From contig ONKA01000010.1 of assembly GCA_900318265.1 (NCBI GenBank), positions 62,001 to 126,000 of the forward strand: a stretch of 64,000 nucleotides of DNA, given 5' to 3'. Positions 8,788 to 16,705 of the stretch are shown one piece after another. Each line of letters begins with the position of its first letter. The first letter of the stretch is position 1. A model generated the notes under the pieces. It was not told the origin of the DNA. It searched no databases and saw only the letters and a list, made by a program, of their open reading frames with translations. The position numbers were made by a program, and so were the translations under genes. The DNA comes from an uncultured Bacteroidales bacterium (lineage in GTDB: Bacteria; Bacteroidota; Bacteroidia; Bacteroidales; F082).

Positions 8788-9909
8788 ATGTCAGACCAAC
8801 CCAACAACAATTTCCCCACCTACAAACCCTCTGAACTCATTGCCATCTTCAGCGCGGCTTTGGGCCGACAGAACGAGTTTGCCAAGCTTGTCAACCTGCG
8901 CGGTATCTACCAGCAACGACAAAACAACCCCAATTGGTCATACGCCTACGCAGGGCTGCACGACGAATCTTCGCAAGATGAAATCACGCTGCGTATAGCC
9001 AAGGATCTCCATGAGACCCTCATCGATGGCAACCTGATTACCGTGACGGGCATCCTCGAGCGCAAAATCGACCCACGCGGCAGCGTGCAGATCACCCTCA
9101 ACGTGACCCGTGTCGAAAAGCTTCAGGAACAGGCCGTCAGCCTTGCCGACCAGAAGAAGGCCGAGCTGCGCCGCCATAAGTCCCAGACAGGCTTCCGCAA
9201 CGTGGATGGTGTGCTCGAGAAACGTCTGTTGGCCGACGAACGTCCGCGTGTGGCTTTGCTGCTCGCCAACAACTCCATCACCATGTCGGACTTCGAGGCT
9301 GGCATACAAGCCGCCAAAGCCGCCATCGACTTCACCGAGTTCCGTTCCGATTTCTTCAAGGCGGCACCCTTGTGCCAACGCCTTTGCGAAATCGACAGCC
9401 AAGGCTTTGATGTCATCGCCGTGGTGCGCGGAGGCGGCATCGGCATCGAACGCCTCGACAATCTTGACGTGCTGGAGACCCTCAGTCACCTCAACACTCC
9501 TGTCATCTCTGCCGTGGGTCATCCCGAAGAAAGGCTTACCTTTAAGGAAATTGCCGACAAGGAAGTGGCCACACCCACCGCCTTGGGACAGTATCTCAAC
9601 GAGCTGGTGGAACGCGTGGCCGACATGAAGGCTAAATCGAAGGCACTGTTGGTGCAGCAGGTGAGCAAGCAATATGCCGACCAGATTGCCAGCCTTGAGA
9701 AGCGGCTGACGAAACAAGAGAAGGACTTCAAGGAAGAGCGTGCAGGTTACGTGGAAAGGGAGAAACGCAACGTGGAGGAGATGGCCAACATGAAGAACAA
9801 GGTCGCTTGGATGGCCAACAAGCTCAATGAACGCAAGAGAATCATCACCCTGCTGGCCGTGGGACTTGTGGCAGTCGTTGGCATCATGATTTGGATTGCT
9901 TTGCGGTGA
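8788..9909 (+). CDS. Membrane-anchored exonuclease VII large subunit-like protein
   Basis: 373 residues from ATG 8788. The N-terminus (about 10-115) resembles the OB-fold of XseA; the catalytic-core signature follows as VVRGGG (G215-G217), PVISAVGH (H245) and ADKEVATPT. After that comes a long charged coiled coil (about 280-350) as in XseA, but the protein then ends in a hydrophobic segment, residues ~351-373 (TLLAVGLVAVVGIMIWIAL), absent from ordinary XseA. The usual GHExD motif reads GHPEE, so one metal-site acidic residue is a conservative substitution. No xseB gene is adjacent. ExoVII degrades single-stranded DNA; a tail-anchored variant next to restriction and HEPN genes suggests membrane-localised defence nuclease activity, which is inference. 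It has its own promoter. A diverged, chromosomal XseA with a lineage-specific tail is the alternative. Confidence 0.82.
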   Translation: MSDQPNNNFPTYKPSELIAIFSAALGRQNEFAKLVNLRGIYQQRQNNPNWSYAYAGLHDESSQDEITLRIAKDLHETLIDGNLITVTGILERKIDPRGSVQITLNVTRVEKLQEQAVSLADQKKAELRRHKSQTGFRNVDGVLEKRLLADERPRVALLLANNSITMSDFEAGIQAAKAAIDFTEFRSDFFKAAPLCQRLCEIDSQGFDVIAVVRGGGIGIERLDNLDVLETLSHLNTPVISAVGHPEERLTFKEIADKEVATPTALGQYLNELVERVADMKAKSKALLVQQVSKQYADQIASLEKRLTKQEKDFKEERAGYVEREKRNVEEMANMKNKVAWMANKLNERKRIITLLAVGLVAVVGIMIWIALR

Positions 9910-9921
9910 TTGTTGGCAGGA

Positions 9922-9940
9922 CAAGGCTGCTAGAGCCTTG
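9922..9940. other. Short hairpin between convergent genes
   Basis: CAAGGCT-GCTAG-AGCCTTG forms a perfect 7-bp stem between the convergent ExoVII-like and RhuM genes. There is no T-run after either side, so a terminator role is only possible. Confidence 0.4.
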
Positions 9941-9983
9941 CGTAGGGAAGGCCTCTTTCATGAAACCTGTCACAGCAGCTGTC

Positions 9984-10883
9984 TCAGATCACTTGCCCTA
10001 GTAGCAAGTCCTTGTCCAACCCCATCTTGCTGAAGGCAAAAAGTTTCCTCCCCAAGTCCTTGAGCGATGCACCCAGATGATAGACTTGGCTGTCGATGAT
10101 AAGGAATCGGTCGTGCACGCGTGTGCGAGTGGTTTGTAGCTCGGTCTTACGGCCAGTCTGCACGAGGCAATCGGACTGCAGCACCAATAGGGCTGGGGTG
10201 ATTCGTTCCACGAAGATGGTTGCCTCCACGCCGGCGCTTCGGCATTCAAGGATGTCGAAGTCCGAGGCGTCGATGTAATTGTCGATGAGGATGACCTCGT
10301 GCTGCGCCGTCTTTATCAAGTTTTCAGCAAACAGGCGAGCATCCAAGACTTGTCCTTCAAACAGCACACCCTCCACAGGCGGCAGATTGGTACGGATGAA
10401 GAAGTCTATCTTCTCTGAATGGAGATCGGTTTTTTCTTCCAATAGACGAATCCTGTTGCTTTGTTCGTCAAAACGAGCATCCAACTGCATTTGAAAAGCC
10501 TGCAATTGTTGGCGAATGGCATATCCTCGCAACAAGTAATCTTTCAAAACTTGGTTGGCCCATCGGCGGAAAGCCGTTGCATTGATACTGTTTACGCGGT
10601 AACCAACTGACAAGATGACATCAAGGTTATAGAACTTGGTGGAGTACATTTGTCTACCATCATTACCCATAAGTTCCAAAATGGAACATGTGCTGCTTTC
10701 TTCCAGTTCGCCACTGGAATAGATGTTTTTCAGGTGCTTTGTGATGGCGGGACGCTTTGTTCCGAATAGGTCGGCAATTTGTTGCTGTGTAAGCCAAACC
10801 GAATCCTCTTGTACCCGCACTTCAAGCTTGACCATTTCGTTAGGTTGATAAAGCACAATCTCGTTTTCTTTTCCTGTTTCCAT
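9984..10883 (-). CDS. RhuM family protein with C-terminal PLD-like domain
   Basis: 299 residues. The N-terminal half carries the RhuM signature: VRVQEDSVWLTQQQIADLF (helix-turn-helix near 25-60), then YNLDVILSVGYRVNS and FRRWANQVLKDYLLRGYAI. The C-terminal half (about 170-299) contains VHDRFLIID and YHLGASLKDLG, the phospholipase-D-like HKD-type block commonly found behind RhuM. RhuM proteins are named after a Salmonella pathogenicity-island gene, are frequent in mobile and defence islands, and have no settled biochemical role. The gene is convergent with the ExoVII-like gene and marks the inner edge of the accessory region. A weak -7-like box (CATCTTTG on the minus strand, 10905-10912) lies upstream. 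Complete and apparently intact. Confidence 0.88.
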   Translation of the reverse strand: METGKENEIVLYQPNEMVKLEVRVQEDSVWLTQQQIADLFGTKRPAITKHLKNIYSSGELEESSTCSILELMGNDGRQMYSTKFYNLDVILSVGYRVNSINATAFRRWANQVLKDYLLRGYAIRQQLQAFQMQLDARFDEQSNRIRLLEEKTDLHSEKIDFFIRTNLPPVEGVLFEGQVLDARLFAENLIKTAQHEVILIDNYIDASDFDILECRSAGVEATIFVERITPALLVLQSDCLVQTGRKTELQTTRTRVHDRFLIIDSQVYHLGASLKDLGRKLFAFSKMGLDKDLLLGQVI

Positions 10884-11285
10884 AATACAAGTAGTTTTAC
10901 GCTACAAAGATGCAACCCTTGTCAAGACTAAGCCGTTGAACAAACGTTTGTAGTCGACTGTAGTCGTTTGTTGTCGTTTGCTGTCGGGTAAGTAATTGGA
11001 AATGAAATGGATTGTCCGCCATGAGGGCGTGGGGTTGGAGTGTGTCGTTTAGAACGAAGGTGAGAACAACGGACACCGTGAATGGGAACGCCTAACCTTG
11101 ACCGGGTTGGGCGCGCGGGCTTGGCCGACATGGGGGAGGAGCGCTCGCCATGTGCGGTAGGCCTTGATCCTTTGGTCCTTTCCCATCAAGGGGAAAGGAA
11201 CGGAAAAAACAAGCCGCAGCCATAGATTCCATGCCCACGCACAGGCCAGCGCAGGGATGACATGGCTGCTAGAGCATCTATAAAA
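10884..11285. other. Gene-free boundary region between defence island and core genome
   Basis: About 400 bases with no credible gene. It contains a cluster of near-repeats around TGTCGTTTG (10941-10990), and a hairpin TCCTTTCCC-ATCAA-GGGGAAAGGA near 11178-11201. A 67-codon minus-strand ORF (10928-11131) has low-complexity composition and no start context. It may be degraded remnant sequence at an island edge; no attachment site or integrase is visible. Confidence 0.5.
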
Positions 11286-11325
11286 AGAGAAAGCCGCCGC
11301 AAGGAACCCTTGCGGCGGCCTTTTG
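11286..11325. terminator. Terminator downstream of alaS
   Basis: GCCGCCGCAAG (11293-11303) pairs with CTTGCGGCGGC (11309-11319). On the minus strand the stem is followed by TTTCTCTTTTTA, fitting intrinsic termination of alaS transcription; on the plus strand it is followed by CTTTTG. Confidence 0.8.
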
Positions 11326-11393
11326 TCATTATTTATTGGTCGTGCTCTTTCGGCGAATCCTTATTCCATCATCAGATCGAATGGTTATTAGTT

Positions 11394-13967
11394 TTAAATC
11401 CTTTCTCTCAACATCTGCATTGCCTTAGGCAGTCCATCGGCATTGCGGCCACCGGCCACACAGAGGGTCTTCTGTCCGCCGCCACCGCCTTGGATCTCCT
11501 TGGCCACCTCACGGATGAGCTTGGTGGCATCCAGGCCCTTGGCGTCGGCAAAGGCCTCGGGCAGCAACAGGCAGAGCGAGGGCTTGCCTTCGGCCACGGA
11601 GCCGAGGATGGCGATGGTGCTCTCGTTCATCTGCTTGAGCATCAAGGCGATGTTGCGCAGCTGGTCGCCACCACAAGGCAGGGTCTCCATGATGAGTTTG
11701 TAGCCTTCGTGGTCGAGGGCCTTCTCGTGCAGCCTCTCGGCCATGGCCTGAGCTTTCTCCTGCATCAGGTGTTCCACCTCTTTCTTCAAGGCAGAGTTCT
11801 GCTCGTTGAGCGAGGTGACGGCCTTCACCAGGTCGGGCGACTTGACGCACTCGCGCAGACGACCGATGAGGTCGAGCTGCTCGTCGAGGTATTGCTCCAC
11901 GGCCTCGCCGGTGATAGCCTCGATGCGGCGGATGCCCGCGGCGATGGCGCCTTCACTGACGATCTTGAACATGCCGATGTTGCCCGTGGCGCTGGTGTGA
12001 CAGCCACCGCAGAGCTCCATGGAGTAGTCCTTGTCGAAGACCACCACGGTGGCACCCATGGCCTTGGCCTCATCGATCGGCATCTCGGCGTAGGTCACGT
12101 TCGGGATGTTCTCGCGGATCTTCTGGTTGACGATCTTCTCCACCTTCTGGATCTCCTCGGGCGTCATCTTGGCGAAGTGGCTGAAGTCGAAGCGCAGACG
12201 CTGGTCGTCGACCAACGAGCCCTTTTGCTCCACGTGGCTACCCAGCACCTGTCTCAAGGCGGCGTGCATCAGGTGGGTGGCGCTGTGGTTGTTGGCGATG
12301 CGCTGACGGCGTTCCACGTCGATGGCGGCAGTGAAAGCCACCTCGGGGTTCTGCGGCAGCTGCTCGGTGATATGGATGACCAGGTTGTTTTCCTTGACGG
12401 TATTCACGATCTTGATGGTCTCGTTCTCGGAGGTCAGGGTGCCGGTGTCGCCCACCTCACCGCCCATCTCGGCATAGAACGGGGTCTTGTCGAGGACGAT
12501 CTCGAAGTGGGTCTTCTTCTTGGCCACCACCTCGCGGAAACGCAAGATGTGGCTCTCGCAGCTCATGTCGGTATAGCCGACAAACTCGGTGGGCTGTTCG
12601 CTCTCGTTCACCACCACCCAGTCGCCATTGGCTTTCTCGGCGGCTTTGCGTGAGCGGTTCTTCTGCTCTTCGAGGTTGGCCTTGAAGCCTTCCATGTCGA
12701 CGTTGATGCCCTTCTCGGAGGCCATCAGCTGGGTGAGGTCGATGGGGAAGCCGAAGGTGTCGAACAGCTCGAAGGCGAAGTTGCCGTCGATGTCCTGACC
12801 CTTGTGTTGTTCCACATAACCTTCAAAACGCTTGATGCCTTGTGCCAAGGTGCGCAGGAACGAGGCCTCCTCTTCGCGGATGACCTTGCTGACGAGCTCT
12901 TGTTGCGACTTGATCTCGGGATAGTTGTGTTCCATCTGCTGCACCAGGATGGGCAGGAGCTGGCACACGAACGGCTCTTCGAAGCCGAGGAAGGTGAAGC
13001 CATAGCGCACGGCACGACGCAACACGCGGCGGATGACATAGCCGGCGCCGTTGTTCGACGGCAGCTGTCCGTCGGCGATGGCGAAGCTCACGGCACGCAG
13101 GTGGTCGGCGATGACGCGCATGGCGACGTCGGTCTTCTCGGCCTTGCCGTATTCGATGCCCGACATCTTGGCGATGGCCTGGATGATGGGCTGGAACACG
13201 TCGGTATCGTAGTTCGAGGTCTTGCCTTGCAGCACGCGGACGAGGCGCTCAAAGCCCATGCCCGTGTCGACGTGCTTGGCGGGGAGTTCCACCAGATGGC
13301 CGTCAGCCATGCGGTTGTATTGCATGAACACGAGGTTCCAAATCTCGATCACTTGCGGGTCGTCCATGTTGACGAGGTCACGGCCAGGGACTTGTTTTCT
13401 GGCTTCATTATCGCGCAGGTCGATGTGGATCTCCGAGCAGGGACCGCAGGGACCCGTCTCGCCCATCTCCCAGAAGTTGTCTTTCTTGTTGCCGTAGATG
13501 ATACGGTCTTCGCTGACGTGCTCTTTCCAGTAGCCGTAGGCCTCCATGTCGGCAGGCTGGCCGTCCTTCTCGTCGCCGCCGAAGACGGTGACATAGAGAC
13601 GGTCCTTGTCGATCTTCACCACCTCGGTGAGGTACTCCCAGGCGTAGGCGATGGCTTCTTTCTTGAAGTAGTCGCCAAACGACCAGTTGCCGAGCATCTC
13701 GAACATGGTGTGGTGGTAGGTGTCGTGGCCCACTTCCTCGAGGTCGTTGTGCTTACCCGACACGCGCAGGCATTTCTGCGAGTCGGCGGCGCGTTTCCAT
13801 TTCGAGGGCTGGTTGCCCAGGAAGATGTCCTTGAACTGGTTCATGCCAGCGTTGGTGAACATCAGGGTGGGGTCGTTCTTGACGACGATGGGTGCCGACG
13901 GCACGATGGTGTGCTCCTTCGAACGGAAGAAGTCCAAGAAGCTATTTCTGATTTCGTAAGCGTTCAT
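11394..13967 (-). CDS. alaS: Alanine-tRNA ligase
   Basis: 857 residues, normal family length. It attaches alanine to tRNA-Ala and edits mischarged Ser/Gly-tRNA. The class II catalytic core occupies the N-terminus (MFTNAGMNQFKDIFLG, motif 2 region, and GDEKDGQ). The editing domain has the zinc motifs HSATHLMHAAL and CGGCHTSATG. A C-terminal C-Ala-type glycine-rich region follows (GGGGGQ). A promoter box (TAACTTTG on the minus strand, 14018-14025) lies about 50 bases upstream. It is divergent from the M23 peptidase gene and followed by a strong hairpin. High G+C third positions produce long open frames on the opposite strand, which are not genes. Confidence 0.98.
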   Translation of the reverse strand: MNAYEIRNSFLDFFRSKEHTIVPSAPIVVKNDPTLMFTNAGMNQFKDIFLGNQPSKWKRAADSQKCLRVSGKHNDLEEVGHDTYHHTMFEMLGNWSFGDYFKKEAIAYAWEYLTEVVKIDKDRLYVTVFGGDEKDGQPADMEAYGYWKEHVSEDRIIYGNKKDNFWEMGETGPCGPCSEIHIDLRDNEARKQVPGRDLVNMDDPQVIEIWNLVFMQYNRMADGHLVELPAKHVDTGMGFERLVRVLQGKTSNYDTDVFQPIIQAIAKMSGIEYGKAEKTDVAMRVIADHLRAVSFAIADGQLPSNNGAGYVIRRVLRRAVRYGFTFLGFEEPFVCQLLPILVQQMEHNYPEIKSQQELVSKVIREEEASFLRTLAQGIKRFEGYVEQHKGQDIDGNFAFELFDTFGFPIDLTQLMASEKGINVDMEGFKANLEEQKNRSRKAAEKANGDWVVVNESEQPTEFVGYTDMSCESHILRFREVVAKKKTHFEIVLDKTPFYAEMGGEVGDTGTLTSENETIKIVNTVKENNLVIHITEQLPQNPEVAFTAAIDVERRQRIANNHSATHLMHAALRQVLGSHVEQKGSLVDDQRLRFDFSHFAKMTPEEIQKVEKIVNQKIRENIPNVTYAEMPIDEAKAMGATVVVFDKDYSMELCGGCHTSATGNIGMFKIVSEGAIAAGIRRIEAITGEAVEQYLDEQLDLIGRLRECVKSPDLVKAVTSLNEQNSALKKEVEHLMQEKAQAMAERLHEKALDHEGYKLIMETLPCGGDQLRNIALMLKQMNESTIAILGSVAEGKPSLCLLLPEAFADAKGLDATKLIREVAKEIQGGGGGQKTLCVAGGRNADGLPKAMQMLRERI

Positions 13968-14017
13968 TTATAGTGAGTTATATAATTTTACTTCAAAAAT
14001 TGATTTAAAAAAACGTG

Positions 14018-14025
14018 CAAAGTTA
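14018..14025 (-). promoter_or_regulatory. -7 box for alaS
   Basis: Minus-strand TAACTTTG matches TAnnTTTG. It implies a start near 14012 and a leader of about 45 bases. The -33 partner is weak. Confidence 0.55.
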
Positions 14026-14037
14026 CGTTAAATATTC

Positions 14038-14045
14038 TATTTTTG
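14038..14045 (+). promoter_or_regulatory. -7 box for the M23 peptidase gene
   Basis: TATTTTTG ends only four bases before ATG 14050, so the predicted transcript has almost no 5' leader. Confidence 0.5.
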
Positions 14046-14049
14046 CACC

Positions 14050-14970
14050 ATGGTTTCTAATTTTGGCAACAAAATTTGGCGTGTCGTATTGATCTCACTC
14101 ACTGTTTTGGGTGGGGCATTCCTCTTTGCCGTGTTGCTCTTCACTTTTTTGAAGTCACCGAAGGAGAAGGCACAGGCGCGCGAGTTGGAATACATGAAGT
14201 TGAAATACGAGATCTTGAACGACCGTCTCGATGATCTGGAGGCCTTGATGACCGATATGGAGCAACGCGACAACGACATCTATCGCGTGATGTTTGAGGC
14301 CGATCCCATCCCCAGCCAGGTGCGCCGTTCGGGTTTCCTGGATGCCGACCGTTATGTCGACTTGTATGGCTACATGAACTCGGGCATGGTGGTGAACACG
14401 GCCCGGAAACTTGACGTCATCGCCAGCCAGCTCTACAACCAGTCGGTGTCGTACGACGAGCTTTTCGACAAGGCCCGCAACAAGTCCGACATGTTGGCGC
14501 ACATCCCCGCCATCTTCCCCTTGAAGGAGTCGGACCTCATATACATCTCGTCCTATTTCGGCTATCGTCCCGACCCGATCTACAAGGTGGAGAAGTTCCA
14601 CAGCGGTTTAGACCTTACGGCTCCTTTGGATGCAGAGGCCTACGCGACGGGCGACGGTGAGGTCATCGACGTGCAGAGCAACGAATGGGGCTATGGCAAC
14701 ATGGTGATCCTCGACCACGGCTATGGCTACAAGACCCGTTATGCCCACCTCAACAAGCCCGCAGTGCGCAAGGGGCAGAAGGTGAAGCGCGGCGACGTGG
14801 TGGGTTACATCGGCGCCACAGGCAAGGCCACGGGCGTCCACCTGCACTACGAGGTGCTGAAGAACGACAAACAAATCGACCCGATCAACTTCCTCTACAG
14901 CGACCTCTCGCCCGACAAATACAGCCAAGTCCTACGACTTTCGACCTTACCAACCCCGACGATGGATTAG
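14050..14970 (+). CDS. M23 family metallopeptidase (LytM-like), membrane anchored
   Basis: 306 residues. A transmembrane segment (about 14-36, VLISLTVLGGAFLFAVLLF) is followed by a coiled coil (about 40-75), a helical linker and a C-terminal LytM/M23 domain. Zinc ligands are visible as H184-xxx-D188 (HSGLDL) and H264-L-H266 (HLHY), with the catalytic H233 in YAHL. Such enzymes cut peptide crossbridges in peptidoglycan or, if inactive, activate amidases; all metal ligands are present here, so it is probably active in the periplasm. It is divergent from alaS. Start chosen because it places the anchor at the N-terminus and because the next in-frame ATG lies after the membrane segment. It is followed by short repeats and the MerR gene. 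Confidence 0.93.
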   Translation: MVSNFGNKIWRVVLISLTVLGGAFLFAVLLFTFLKSPKEKAQARELEYMKLKYEILNDRLDDLEALMTDMEQRDNDIYRVMFEADPIPSQVRRSGFLDADRYVDLYGYMNSGMVVNTARKLDVIASQLYNQSVSYDELFDKARNKSDMLAHIPAIFPLKESDLIYISSYFGYRPDPIYKVEKFHSGLDLTAPLDAEAYATGDGEVIDVQSNEWGYGNMVILDHGYGYKTRYAHLNKPAVRKGQKVKRGDVVGYIGATGKATGVHLHYEVLKNDKQIDPINFLYSDLSPDKYSQVLRLSTLPTPTMD

Positions 14971-15010
14971 TTGTCAGTTGTTCAGTTGTTCAGTTGTTCA
15001 GTTGGCAGTT
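14971..15010 (+). repeat. Tandem 8-bp repeat TTGTTCAG
   Basis: About four head-to-tail units of TTGTTCAG (first and last imperfect) directly behind the M23 stop codon. Likely a slippage-prone microsatellite; no function is evident. Confidence 0.75.
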
Positions 15011-15011
15011 A

Positions 15012-15104
15012 GTCCCGTAGGGACGACATATCAGTAAACAGGCGACGTGAGTCCCTGCCTGAGAATAAGAGTACCAACCCCAGCCCCGTAGGGGCGACAG
15101 ATAT
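15012..15104. repeat. Two copies of a short CCCGTAGGG palindromic element
   Basis: GTCCCGTAGGGACGACATAT at 15012-15031 and GCCCCGTAGGGGCGACAG at 15083-15100. The core is palindromic and compensating changes (TCCC/GGGA versus CCCC/GGGG) keep the stem intact, which indicates that the fold is what is conserved. Confidence 0.65.
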
Positions 15105-15111
15105 ATCAATC

Positions 15112-15462
15112 ATGGAAGAGAACACCCCCAGCAAATACTACTACAGCATCGGCGAAGTGGCCGCGATGTTCAACGTCAACACTTCGATGATTCGCTATTG
15201 GGAAAAGGAATTCGATGTGTTGCGTCCGCGCAAGAACAAGAAAGGCAACCGCCTCTTCACCGAACGCGACGTCCGTTATGTCCATGTCATCTACCAACTG
15301 CTCAAGGTGAAAGGCTACACCTTGGCAGGAGCAAAAGCAGCTCTAAAGGAGCGCTTCAGCGACTACGAGGAACGCATCATCATGCTCGAAACCTTGGACA
15401 AGACCCGCAGTTTCCTCCTCGACTTGGATAAGGCTTTGGCAGAGAAACAAAAGAAGGCATGA
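15112..15462 (+). CDS. MerR family transcriptional regulator
   Basis: 116 residues. The N-terminal MerR winged helix-turn-helix is clear: YYSIGEVAAMFNVNTSMIRYWEKEF at about 10-34, then the wing PRKNKKGNRLFTERDV and the second helical pair. A short C-terminal helix (about 85-116) would form the dimer coiled coil. There are no conserved cysteines for metal sensing and no effector domain, so the signal is unknown. Small MerR proteins of this kind sit beside the M23 peptidase in many Bacteroidota, from memory. It lies 141 bases behind the peptidase gene, separated by repeats, so co-transcription is uncertain. No promoter box was found directly upstream. Confidence 0.9.
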   Translation: MEENTPSKYYYSIGEVAAMFNVNTSMIRYWEKEFDVLRPRKNKKGNRLFTERDVRYVHVIYQLLKVKGYTLAGAKAALKERFSDYEERIIMLETLDKTRSFLLDLDKALAEKQKKA

Positions 15463-15496
15463 CGCTTTCGCGTCATTGACTCCGTCGAATGCAGAG

Positions 15497-15528
15497 CATT
15501 TGCGAGGAGGCACGACGAAGCAATCTAG
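15497..15528 (+). repeat. Dispersed repeat, CGAGGAGG-ACGACGAAGCAATCT type, single arm
   Basis: TGCGAGGAGGCACGACGAAG plus CAATCTAG matches the left arm of the element at 23471-23555. Only one arm is present here, and the CGTCATT end (15471-15477) is separated from it by about 22 inserted bases. Confidence 0.7.
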
Positions 15529-15565
15529 GGGTGAAGTAATAGTAGTATTCCGCTTCTTTAAACAT

Positions 15566-15631
15566 TCAGCCGTCAGCCTTCAGCTTTAGTGTATACTAAG
15601 CTGATAGCTGACGGCTGATAGCTGACAGCTT
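15566..15631. repeat. Large palindrome with TCAGCCGTCAGC arms
   Basis: TCAGCCGTCAGC (15566-15577) is perfectly complementary to GCTGACGGCTGA (15607-15618), with an inner AGCTTTAGT/ACTAAGCT pairing. A further TAGCTGACAGC and a T-run (TTTTTTTATT, 15632-15641) follow. It lies between the convergent MerR and rluD genes and could end transcription from the left. Confidence 0.7.
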
Positions 15632-15637
15632 GTTTTT

Positions 15638-16705
15638 TTATTCTTCCAACAAGTTCCTCGCTTTCAGATACACCCTCCATTTCTCGAGCACCTGCTTCAT
15701 GTCGTCGGGCAGCTCAGAGGTGAACATCATCTCTTTGCCCGTGGTGGGATGCACGAAGCCCAGCTCCTTGGCGTGCAGGGCGTGGCGCGGCATGATCTTG
15801 AAGCAGTTGTCGATGAACTGTTTGTATTTCGAGAAGGTGGTGCCTTTCAGGATGACGTCGCCGCCATACATCGCATCGTTGAACAAAGGATGGCCGATGT
15901 ATTGCGAGTGTACACGGATCTGGTGGGTACGACCGGTCTCCAGACGGTATTCGTTCAAGGTCACATAACCGAAGCGTTCCAGCACTTTCCAGTGGGTGAT
16001 GGCGTCTTTGCCATAGTCGCCGTTGGGATAGACGGTCATCTTGCGGCGGTCGCTGGTGCTGCGCCCGATGTTGCCCTCGATGGTGCCTTCGTCTTCCTCG
16101 AAGTCGCCCCAAACCAAGGCGTTGTAACGGCGGTGGATGCTGTGTACGAAGAACTGGTGGGCCAGCACGGCCTGTGCGGCCTCGTTCTTGGCCACGATCA
16201 TCAATCCAGTGGTGTCCTTGTCGATGCGGTGGACTAAGTAGCCGAAACGGTTCTCGATGTTCTGGTGGGTCTGCTCGAAATAGTAGGCCAAGCCGTGCAG
16301 CAGGGTGTGCTCGAAGTTGCCGTGACCGGGGTGTACCACCAAGCCCGCCTGCTTGTTGATGACGATGACGTCGTCGTCTTCGTAGACGATGTTCAGCGGA
16401 ATCTCTTCCGGCTTGATGTCGGTCTCGCGCGGCGGATAGGTGAACACGATGGAGATGACGTCGTTGGGCTTCACCTTATAGTTTTGCTTGACGGCCTTCT
16501 CGTTGACCAGGATGTTACCCGCCTTGGCCGCGTTCTGCACGCGGTTGCGCGAGATGTTGGAGAGGTGGTTGGTGAGGTAGGTGTCGATGCGCTCAGGCTG
16601 TTGGCCAGGGTCGACGGTCATGCGTATGTGTTCGTAAAGCTCGGTGCTTTCTTCGTTTTCAGAAAGCATGTCATCCTCGCGGATTTCGTTGAGGTCGTCG
16701 TTCAT
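15638..16705 (-). CDS. rluD: RluA/RluD family 23S rRNA pseudouridine synthase
   Basis: 355 residues. It converts specific uridines of 23S rRNA to pseudouridine. An acidic N-terminal extension (about 1-30) precedes an S4 RNA-binding domain (about 35-95, RIDTYLTNHLSNISRNRVQ) and the catalytic domain with the family motif HRIDKDTTGLMIVAKN, containing the catalytic Asp, and later LETGRTHQIRVH. Length fits RluD-type enzymes. Its start overlaps the stop of the preceding T9SS-exported protein gene by four bases (ATGA), so they are translated from one message. The RluD-versus-RluA/C subtype cannot be proven from sequence alone, but the S4 domain favours RluC/D. Confidence 0.93.
   Translation of the reverse strand: MNDDLNEIREDDMLSENEESTELYEHIRMTVDPGQQPERIDTYLTNHLSNISRNRVQNAAKAGNILVNEKAVKQNYKVKPNDVISIVFTYPPRETDIKPEEIPLNIVYEDDDVIVINKQAGLVVHPGHGNFEHTLLHGLAYYFEQTHQNIENRFGYLVHRIDKDTTGLMIVAKNEAAQAVLAHQFFVHSIHRRYNALVWGDFEEDEGTIEGNIGRSTSDRRKMTVYPNGDYGKDAITHWKVLERFGYVTLNEYRLETGRTHQIRVHSQYIGHPLFNDAMYGGDVILKGTTFSKYKQFIDNCFKIMPRHALHAKELGFVHPTTGKEMMFTSELPDDMKQVLEKWRVYLKARNLLEE

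Noticed and set aside
8761..8790. TTG start for the ExoVII-like gene
   Set aside because: The codon lies inside the -7 promoter box; ATG 8788 follows the predicted transcription start.
10928..11131. 67-codon ORF in the boundary region
   Set aside because: Low-complexity R/P/T-rich product, no promoter or start context.
10884..11393. tRNA or attachment site at the island edge
   Set aside because: No cloverleaf-like sequence or direct repeat pair could be found by eye.
11262..12653. 463-codon open frame opposite alaS
   Set aside because: Lies entirely antisense to a certain alaS; composition (H, L, V, G rich) is that of the complement of G+C-biased codons.
12804..13973. 389-codon open frame opposite alaS
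   Set aside because: Same reason; antisense to the alaS catalytic domain with no start signals.
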